Part shown: positions 1-7,300 of the stretch, in pieces
How the letters are laid out: each line of letters begins with the position of its first letter
Numbering within the stretch: the first letter of the stretch is position 1
From: an uncultured Odoribacter sp.
Lineage (GTDB): Bacteria; Bacteroidota; Bacteroidia; Bacteroidales; Marinifilaceae
Assembly: GCA_947039985.1 (NCBI GenBank)
Contig: CAMRAP010000058.1
Location: 1 to 8,947 of the forward strand
Direction of reading: 5' to 3'
Length of the DNA stretch: 8,947 nucleotides
Translations under genes and position numbers: made by a program
The notes under the pieces: generated by a model
What the model was told of the DNA's origin: nothing
Database searches by the model: none
The model's input: the letters and a program-made list of their open reading frames with translations, nothing else

Positions 1-1896
1 AATATATCCATTTGTTGCATACAGATTAAAGGGCCAGCGACCACCGAAAGTACGTGACACAGGAGTTGTTCCACCATAGTAATAAACAATTAATGGATAT
101 TTTTTAGAGGCATCAAAATTAGCTGGTAGATAATAACGCCCATCTATTAGTGTTTCCTTCTTATATGGATAGTCCCAATCTTTCATCTCTCCAATCACAA
201 TATTCTTATACTGTTCAGTCGCCAGATTTTTCCATAAAGCATTTTGGTTGTTTGATAAATTGAATGTGTAGATACGAGGAGGGTAGTTTGTATTTGATGC
301 TGTGTACATCATTTGATTCCCTTCTTTTGAGAAACTTGTTTGTAAAATAATATCTCCTGAACATTCAATACGAGTGAATTGTTCCCCTTTATATTGGTAT
401 AGCCAAACAAAATCTGCTGCTGTAGCTTTTACATATATGGTTCCGTTTTTATGCCATATTGCCGATTCTATTGCAGGATCAAATTTTTTGGTGATTGCTT
501 TTACTGCTTTTGTTGACAAATTGTAAATATACAGTTGACTGTCATATTGATTCGCTATTTTTTGTTTTCCAATGTTTTCACCCAGCTTTCCAAATGCCGA
601 AGGTCCACCTTTTAGAAGTAGTTCTTTCCCATTTGGAGAAAAACTACCCGTGACACCAAATAGACGATCTTGCCACAATGTATCTACTTTCATGTTCGTA
701 ATATCCATCATATAAACATTTTGTTTTGAGAAAGGATATTCGGTGTATACGGGATATGAACTTGAGAAAAGTAATTTTTTCCCATCTGGACTAATATCCA
801 TCAGTGAAGTACTTAGATTTCCCCAGCTTAAACGAGAGTGTAAGCCAGTTTCAAAATCATATTTGCATAAAAAAGAGCGATAACGGAAATGGGAATGACG
901 ATCTTGTACCCCATCTAATTTTCGTAACTCCCAATCATTTTCACTGTAATTCTCTGTGTCGTTGTAAATCAGATATGAGCGATCGGGCGACCAAGTATAG
1001 TGTGTTATTTTTTTATCTTCACGAATCAAGCAAGTTTGTTGCTGTTGTTCAATATCGTAAACGTATAGTGATCGACCGTTACCTTCGGGTTGAAGGAATG
1101 ATAATTGATCTTTTTCTGGAATCCATTGTAAACTACTGACAGCATGACCAAAGAATGTGTAGACTATTTTTTTATCGGCAATACGATATACATAAGTATT
1201 TGCGGTTGTTTTTCCATCTACAACATTACTAATGCTGACTAGGGCATATTTTCCTGTAGGGGATGTGTTTAGGCGACTAATATTTTTTTCATTCAACACA
1301 TCGTAGATCGTTTTACCCCTTTTAGGTGAGGTGGTAAATGTTAGAGGTAGGTTTAAAAACTCTTTATCTGCTTTAAATTTTACAGATATAATCTTCCCCC
1401 CTTTGCTTAGTGATTTGACAATAATACAGTGTTTGCCAGGTATCCAATCGCCTTTAATATCCCGTGTAGTTGTTTTTGCATCATTTGTAGTGACTTTTTT
1501 CACTCCATCAATATATATATCAGCTTGACCAAATATGTTGAACTGAAATGTACCACGAATAAAATCATTATGGGCAAAATAGCTTGCATGATAATTTAAG
1601 GATATTTTCTTTTGTTCTTTAACTACAACGGTATCTTGTTCCATTTCTGCCAAGCTCCATTTCAATTGTTGTGAATTGTTTTCTATTTTATTGACGGCAG
1701 GTTCCAAATTATGGAGATTAATACCATTGTATTCTGTGAGCATAGAGGGAGAGAATCGTTTCTCTTTTACATTCTTTACATCACTAAATGCTGGTTCTTC
1801 CACCTGTATAGGTGTTAAACTTAGCCACTGCTTGGCTTCTTGTGCCTGAGTGATTAATGCCCCAGCTAAAAATAGGGGTAGAAGGATTTTTTTCAT
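1..1896 (-). CDS. S9-family (DPP-IV-like) secreted peptidase, 3' end missing
   Basis: This frame is open without a stop from an ATG at 1896 to the window edge (632 codons), so the C-terminus is missing. Residues 1-18 (MKKILLPLFLAGALITQA) form a signal peptide, probably cut before Gln19, so the enzyme should work in the periplasm or at the surface. Residues about 25-190 are a beta-rich N-terminal region I do not recognise. Then comes a beta-propeller with PD40-like motifs: SPTG at 212, SPDR at 303, SPDGKKLLFSS at 369 and SPNGKELLLKG at 420. The alpha/beta-hydrolase domain starts near residue 600 with KKYPLIVYYYGG (Tyr605-Gly609). In DPP-IV-type enzymes a Tyr in this strand helps form the oxyanion hole. 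The nucleophile Ser, Asp and His lie beyond the edge, so activity cannot be judged. Known family members cleave short peptides, often after Pro or Ala; the specificity here is inferred only. The gene starts 36 bp after the relA-like gene on the same strand with no obvious promoter between, suggesting co-transcription. Confidence 0.9.
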   Translation of the reverse strand, partial: MKKILLPLFLAGALITQAQEAKQWLSLTPIQVEEPAFSDVKNVKEKRFSPSMLTEYNGINLHNLEPAVNKIENNSQQLKWSLAEMEQDTVVVKEQKKISLNYHASYFAHNDFIRGTFQFNIFGQADIYIDGVKKVTTNDAKTTTRDIKGDWIPGKHCIIVKSLSKGGKIISVKFKADKEFLNLPLTFTTSPKRGKTIYDVLNEKNISRLNTSPTGKYALVSISNVVDGKTTANTYVYRIADKKIVYTFFGHAVSSLQWIPEKDQLSFLQPEGNGRSLYVYDIEQQQQTCLIREDKKITHYTWSPDRSYLIYNDTENYSENDWELRKLDGVQDRHSHFRYRSFLCKYDFETGLHSRLSWGNLSTSLMDISPDGKKLLFSSSYPVYTEYPFSKQNVYMMDITNMKVDTLWQDRLFGVTGSFSPNGKELLLKGGPSAFGKLGENIGKQKIANQYDSQLYIYNLSTKAVKAITKKFDPAIESAIWHKNGTIYVKATAADFVWLYQYKGEQFTRIECSGDIILQTSFSKEGNQMMYTASNTNYPPRIYTFNLSNNQNALWKNLATEQYKNIVIGEMKDWDYPYKKETLIDGRYYLPANFDASKKYPLIVYYYGGTTPVSRTFGGRWPFNLYATNGYI

Positions 1897-1932
1897 GTTT
1901 CTATTCTAAATAAATGGTCTTATTATAAGTTT

Positions 1933-4122
1933 TTATTCTAAGGTCGCATCATGTCTACTCACTCGTATCACTCCTGCAATCTGTTTTAGTCGTGAAATTA
2001 GATGCGATAAATGCTCAATATTATCAATTAAAACAGTGATATTTCCATCAAATAGCCCTTCGGCAGAATTAACAGATATAGCCCGTAAAGTGGCGTGTGG
2101 ATTTTTTTCCACAAGTTCGGTAATTTTACTGATAATTCCACCATTATCTTTACCTGTAATGTTTAATATGGTTTGATATGATGTTGTGCCAGCATTTGTC
2201 CATTGTGTTTTTACAATGCGATAGGGATAACGACGACTTAGTTCTATTCCATTTTTGCATAGTTTACGGTGGACTTTAATGCCCTCGCCAATTGAAACAA
2301 AGCCTATGATTTCATCACCAAATACAGGATTGCAGCATGGAGCAAATTTATAGTCGATATTGTCAATGTTTTTATCAATGAGTAGTACATTCTCATCATT
2401 TTTCTTTACTTGTACTACTTTGATCTCTTTTGGTATAACAGTGGGTATGGGGCGTTCCTCAATCGCTGTCAGAACTTCTTTAATATCTGCTGTATCGTGT
2501 TTTCCAATAGCAATTCCATGATAGAAATCTAAAGCAAATTTGTACTTGAAATGTTGCATCAGTTTTCGGATAATCTCATCATTAAACTCAATTTTCCAAT
2601 TTTTTAATCGGCGTTGTAGAGTTTCTTTACCTATGTCAGCTTGGTAATTAATCTCTTCATTTAGAAATTGTCGAATTTTATTACGGGCTTTCGAGCTAAT
2701 TGTGAAATTTAACCAATCTACTTTAGGTTGTTGGTTAGAGGAGGTTAGTACAGATATTTGATCGCCATTTTTAAGGATGTATCTCAGCGTTTCATTTTTG
2801 TTGTTTACAATTCCTCCTACACATTTCCCTCCTACATTTGTATGTATAGCGTATGCAAAGTCAAGAAGACTTGCTCCTGCATGCAAGGTCATTAGATCGC
2901 CCTTTGGCGTAAATACATGCACCTCTTTATCCAAGAGATTGATTTTTATATCATCCAATAGATCGATGGCATTTGACTCATTACTTTCCAATACTTCTCG
3001 TAACTCATTCAACCAATTTTCAATGATAGCATCTGAGGATCCCCCTTTATATCTCCAATGTGCAGCAAATCCTTTTTCAGCCATATAGTCCATTCGTTCT
3101 GTGCGGATTTGAACCTCCACCCAACGATTATCTTGTCCTAATACAGTGGTTTGTAAGGATTCATATCCATTGGATTTGGGAGCAGAAATCCAATCTCGTA
3201 AGCGCCGAGGATTTGGGGTATATCTATCTGTAAGAATTGAATAGACTCTCCAGCAATCTGGTTTTTCATTTTCTCCAACGCTATCGATCACAAAACGGAC
3301 AGCAAAAATATCATATATCTCTTCAAACTCCACCTGACTTTTTCGCATTTTATTAAAAATAGATGCAATGGTTTTTGTTCGATACTTCATTTTGTACTTT
3401 ATCTCTTTTTTGTCCAATTCCTCTGTAATCGGTGCAATAAATTGAGCAATATAAGTCTCACGTGTTGCTTTTGAGTCTTTTAACTTTTGCTCTATTTCCA
3501 TATATATATCAGAATTGAGATAGCGTAAGGCATAATCCTCCATTTCTGATTTGATATTGTATAAGCCTAAACGATGTGCAAAAGGTATGTGGATATAGTT
3601 TGTTTCTTTGGCTAATTGTTGTTGTTCTTCTTCGGAGAGGGTATCTGCTTCTCTAAGTGCATATAGCTGTTCTGCTAGAAATATGAGTTGTACTCGAATA
3701 TCTTCGGCAAAACTAAGTAGTAATTTACGAAAATTTTCTGAGTCAGAAATGGTTCGAGTGGCATAGATATAGCTGATTTCTTTTAGTCCTTTGATGATCT
3801 GCCAAACTTTTTCGCCAAATATTTCTCGTACTTTTTCTAAGCTCAATAGATCTTTTTCGACGCTTTTGTGTAGCATGGTGCAAATGATAGATATACGCCC
3901 TAAACCAATCTCTTGAGTTACAATTAAAGTTGTATCCAGTATTTGAATGATTGCTTGATAATTAGAATTAGAGTTATTAAGTTCGTTCCTGATGGCAATT
4001 TTAAATGCTTGACGGATCAGTTGTATGTCTTTGGCAGAGATTAAATTTCGACATGATTTTAGCATCGTCGTATATTTACTAAAAATCAGTGATCGGTAGT
4101 TTTGTTCATTTAATATTTTCAT
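1933..4122 (-). CDS. relA: RelA/SpoT-family (p)ppGpp synthetase with degenerate HD hydrolase domain
   Basis: This is a long RSH protein that transfers pyrophosphate from ATP to GDP/GTP to make the alarmone (p)ppGpp. The ATG at 4122 (729 residues) is preferred because the protein then begins close to the usual family start. The frame could extend 16 codons to a TTG at 4170, inside a palindrome. Domains, numbered from the ATG: pseudo-HD about 30-170; synthetase about 240-360; TGS about 398-459 (HVFTPKGD at 402); helical linker; Cys-rich module with C596, C597, H618 and C622; ACT about 652-729. Synthetase residues look intact: R248-x-K250, S254, D271, RLRD at 307-310 (the RxKD-like type rather than EFDD), Y320 and E336 in EVQIRT. 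The usual SLHT is SLQT (Q324). The HD site is broken: HDxxED reads HKSVEK (85-90), the earlier His is about Gln60, and the later Asp and Asn are Glu151 and Ala155. It is therefore probably synthetase-only, implying a separate SpoT-like hydrolase elsewhere. The symbol relA reflects this inference. Confidence 0.93.
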   Translation of the reverse strand: MKILNEQNYRSLIFSKYTTMLKSCRNLISAKDIQLIRQAFKIAIRNELNNSNSNYQAIIQILDTTLIVTQEIGLGRISIICTMLHKSVEKDLLSLEKVREIFGEKVWQIIKGLKEISYIYATRTISDSENFRKLLLSFAEDIRVQLIFLAEQLYALREADTLSEEEQQQLAKETNYIHIPFAHRLGLYNIKSEMEDYALRYLNSDIYMEIEQKLKDSKATRETYIAQFIAPITEELDKKEIKYKMKYRTKTIASIFNKMRKSQVEFEEIYDIFAVRFVIDSVGENEKPDCWRVYSILTDRYTPNPRRLRDWISAPKSNGYESLQTTVLGQDNRWVEVQIRTERMDYMAEKGFAAHWRYKGGSSDAIIENWLNELREVLESNESNAIDLLDDIKINLLDKEVHVFTPKGDLMTLHAGASLLDFAYAIHTNVGGKCVGGIVNNKNETLRYILKNGDQISVLTSSNQQPKVDWLNFTISSKARNKIRQFLNEEINYQADIGKETLQRRLKNWKIEFNDEIIRKLMQHFKYKFALDFYHGIAIGKHDTADIKEVLTAIEERPIPTVIPKEIKVVQVKKNDENVLLIDKNIDNIDYKFAPCCNPVFGDEIIGFVSIGEGIKVHRKLCKNGIELSRRYPYRIVKTQWTNAGTTSYQTILNITGKDNGGIISKITELVEKNPHATLRAISVNSAEGLFDGNITVLIDNIEHLSHLISRLKQIAGVIRVSRHDATLE

Positions 4123-4169
4123 AAAGTACAATTTAAATCGTCTATTAAAATTTATAAAACGGTGGTACA

Positions 4170-4190
4170 ATATAACTTATAAAGTTGTAT
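4170..4190. repeat. Imperfect palindrome upstream of the relA-like gene
   Basis: The left arm ATATAACTT and right arm AAGTTGTAT can pair over 9 bp with one G-T position, around a 3-base ATA centre. It lies 48 bp upstream of the preferred ATG of the relA-like gene and overlaps the alternative TTG start. It could be an operator or a small hairpin in the mRNA leader. In such AT-rich DNA it could also be chance. Confidence 0.35.
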
Positions 4191-4245
4191 GTTTGTCTGT
4201 CTTGTAAAAATAGTGTTTTTTTAAAGAATATTGCTCAGGGAATTC

Positions 4246-4253
4246 TATTTTTG
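4246..4253 (+). promoter_or_regulatory. Candidate Bacteroides-type -7 box for the rightward gene
   Basis: TATTTTTG matches the Bacteroidota -7 consensus TAnnTTTG exactly. Transcription from it would start near 4260 and give a leader of roughly 65-70 nt before the ATG at 4328. No clear TTTG element is present 19-21 bp upstream; only a T-rich stretch lies there (4216-4222). An exact match to six fixed bases is not rare in AT-rich DNA, so support is modest. Confidence 0.35.
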
Positions 4254-4307
4254 TATAAAATTTTGTTTTAATAGAGTTTAAGTGTGGAGTGTTGATCTTT
4301 TGGGGTC

Positions 4308-4331
4308 ATGCTAAATGATCGTGTCAAATGA
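4308..4331 (+). CDS. Possible seven-codon leader ORF overlapping the next start
   Basis: An ATG at 4308 opens a frame encoding MLNDRVK. Its TGA (4329-4331) overlaps the ATG of the large downstream gene in an ATGA arrangement, the geometry of translational coupling. No ribosome-binding site is visible and the peptide resembles nothing I know. It may be fortuitous, and it would lose meaning if the downstream gene really starts at the in-frame ATGs at 4337 or 4340. Confidence 0.2.
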   Translation: MLNDRVK

Positions 4332-7300
4332 AGTATATGATGAAAAGTTGGGTGTTGAAATTTTGTTTGTTTTTTGTGTTGTGCACGCCTTTCTGTGTAA
4401 GTGGGCAAGATGCAAAAATATTGAGTGAGGAAATGGAGTTGATTTTTAAAACTCTGCGTCCTGTTGATAGAGCAGCTTTGCTGGAAGATTATGTTTCGGT
4501 GATGACTGGCTCTTTCTTAGATGTAGAGGAAAAGCAGATCGTAGATTCTATTTTCCGAGATTTACAGAAATTACGAGTAAGCGTTTCTCCCGAGTTGAAA
4601 AATTATATTTTATGTGTGAATGCGTTTTGTAAACGCGAGGAGAAAGAGAATCTAAAGGTTTGGTTACAAGGTTTACAAAGTTCGTTATTGGCGGAGGAAC
4701 GTAAACGTACAATCGTGAAAGAGTATTTACTAAGCACTTTTCCTTTAGCTAGTCAGCAATTTTTATTTGATGGAGCTGCTCACAAATGGCAAATAAAAGG
4801 AGCTGTTAAATGGTCGGGTAAAGATTCCTTATTGATAGAGTTCAATGAAGTCGATTTGTATTGTATGACGCGTAAAGATACCATTCGAATTTTTACAACT
4901 ACTGGAAATTATAGAATTGGAGATGGTGTTTTTAATGCGAATGGGGGGAAGGTCATTTGGCCGAACACAGCAGATGAAATGACTGTCACTTTAAATCGAT
5001 ATAAGATAGAATTGAGATCTTCATTTTATATGGCGGATTCGGTGTATTTTAACTATGAATCGAAATATCATCGTTCCATTTTCGGAAAGCTAAAAGATAA
5101 TGCATTAAAATATACTAGGGATGAAAAGACACCTTTTCCTGAATTTATTTCGTATGATACTGATGTTGAAATTAAAGATCTTTGTAAAGATGCTTATTTT
5201 CGAGGTGGGATCACTTATCATGGAGTGACGTTTTCAGGAACAGGAACGGAAGAGAGTCCAGCTTTATTGCATATTACACCCAATGATAGTATTAGTCTAA
5301 AACTATATTCAAAAAAAATAATTTTTGATTCACTTCGAATTATGGCAGGGCGGGCTGCGATGGAGATTATTCTAGATTCAGGGATGATAACACATTCTGA
5401 CATTAACTTTTTATATTCAGTGCCCAAGCATACGGTGACTATAAAACGGATGAGTGAGCAGAGTACTCATCTGCCTTTCAAGGATTCGTATCACCAGATA
5501 TTATTTGATATGGAAGAGATATATTGGCCTTTAGCTGGTGATCATTTGGAGATGCGAATGAGTAGTCGAACGGGACTGTTTAAAGCAACGATTGAATCGA
5601 TGAACTTTTTTAGTAATGCTGTTTATGATCATATTCAAGGGATGGATGAAATGAACCCTCTGAATGCTTTACTGAAATGTTCTATCGAATTAGGGGCCAA
5701 TACTTTTAGCCTTGGTGAATATGCTTGTTTTATGGAAAAACAAGTTGGCCAGTTGCGCAAGCAAATCATATTACTTTCATACGATGATTTTGTGGATTAT
5801 AATGAAACACGAGATGAGGTTACCTTAAAACAGCGTCTATTTGATTATACAAAAGCAAGAGTTAATAAACAGGATTATGACAACATTCGCTTTACTTCGC
5901 TTCCTGGAAAAGATCGAGTGAATGCAGTGATGAATGTGCGTAATTATAACCTTAAAATTAGGGGAGTAGAGAAGTTGTTGATTAGTGAAGAAAGGAATAT
6001 TTTCTTCGTGCCATCCAATCAAGAAGTGCTACTAATGAAAGATAGAGATATGTCATTTAATGGAAAATTGAATGCTGGAATGTTTGATGTATTTGGACAA
6101 AATCTCTTTTTCTCTTATGAGAATTATGCCATTGCTCTTCCCAAAGTAGACTCTGCAAGTATGTATACATCCGGATATGACAAAAATGTTAGAGGGGAAA
6201 AAATAGGTTCTTTGTTTCATTATATAACAGGTGAAATTATTATTGATAAACCGGATAATAAATCAGGGAAAAAGGATGATCCTGGTTATCCGATATTAAA
6301 TTCAACCGAAGATTCTTATGTATATTTTGATGCACCTCATATTCAGAATGGACAATATAAGAGGGATAGTTTTTATTATAGAATTGATCCTTATAAAATT
6401 CGAGGGATAAATGATGCTAGTCGTTTTCGTTATGTGTTTTCAGGTACTTTGATCTCTAATATAGTCACTCCTATAAATGATTCGCTTCGATTGTTGGAGG
6501 ACAATACTTTGGGAATGAATTATCAAACGCCTCATTCAGGTGTGGCATTATATAATAAAGGACGTGTAAATAGTCGTATTATACTGGATCAAAATGGTTT
6601 TGTTGCCAATGGAAAAGTAGAAATGAATAAGACTGAGTTTAGTTCTGATTCTATTTTGATGCTGCCACAGCAATTACTGGCTGATACTCGAGAGATAAGT
6701 GTTGATTCAATAAAGGGAAAACGTCCTATGGCATATGGAAAGGATGTGAGAATAAGTTATTTACGTAAAGATGGAAGTTTACAAGCAACTTCAACTTCAA
6801 AGTCATTGGATCTATACGGAGGGCGTGTAAAGCATGAAGGGACTTTGTTTGTGTATGAAAGTTTGCTGGATGCTTCTGGTAAATTAAACATGAAAGAGGC
6901 TGAATTGCACTCTAAATTATTTACTCTAAATGATGTACAAATCTTGTCAGAGCAGACTACTTTAGGCATGACTTCTTTACAGAATAAGCAGGTGAACTTG
7001 AAAACTTCAGATGTGAATGTAAAGATAGATATGATAGCTAACAAAGGTTTTTTTGTCAATAATAAATCCAGCAATCAACTTCAATTTTCTGGCAGTCGAT
7101 ACAATAGCTCCTTTAAACGTTTTACATGGTATATAGCAGATGCTTATTTAAATGTAGGTATAGAGGATTCTATTCAATTGACTCGGTTGGCGGGAATAGA
7201 AAATTTAAATTTGCTTCCAAAATTGGGAAAAAATCACTTTATTACCACAAATAGTTTATTGGATTCTTTGAGTTTTATAGCTCCTTTTGCTCGTTATAAT

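Larger units (their letters stand above)
4123..4327. promoter_or_regulatory. Divergent intergenic region between the relA-like gene and the large exported-protein gene
   Basis: This very AT-rich spacer of about 205 bp must carry the promoters for both divergent genes. It holds an imperfect palindrome (4170-4190), a Bacteroides-type -7-like box on the plus strand (4246-4253) and a seven-codon leader ORF that runs into the rightward gene. On the minus strand the best -7-like match is TATTTTTA (4212 down to 4205), one base off TAnnTTTG and without a convincing -33 box, so I do not annotate it separately. No Shine-Dalgarno sequence is visible ahead of either start, as is common in Bacteroidota. 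Confidence 0.6.

Noticed and set aside
804..1139. Plus-strand open frame of 111 codons
   Set aside because: It lies wholly antisense to the peptidase propeller, whose frame has clear PD40-like motifs; the translation has no recognisable features.
2777..3088. Plus-strand open frame of 103 codons
   Set aside because: It is antisense to the TGS and linker region of the RelA-like gene, which is unmistakable; it is a shadow frame.
4123..4170. TTG start at 4170 for the RelA-like protein
   Set aside because: The added 16 residues are not typical of the family, the codon sits in a palindrome, and the ATG at 4122 gives the usual start position.
4205..4212. Minus-strand -7 box TATTTTTA for the relA-like gene
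   Set aside because: It is one base off the TAnnTTTG consensus, has no -33 partner and is likely to occur by chance in AT-rich DNA.
6757..7074. Minus-strand open frame of 105 codons inside the large gene
   Set aside because: It is antisense to a continuous 1469-codon frame and has no signal or motif of its own; other minus-strand frames in this gene are rejected for the same reason.
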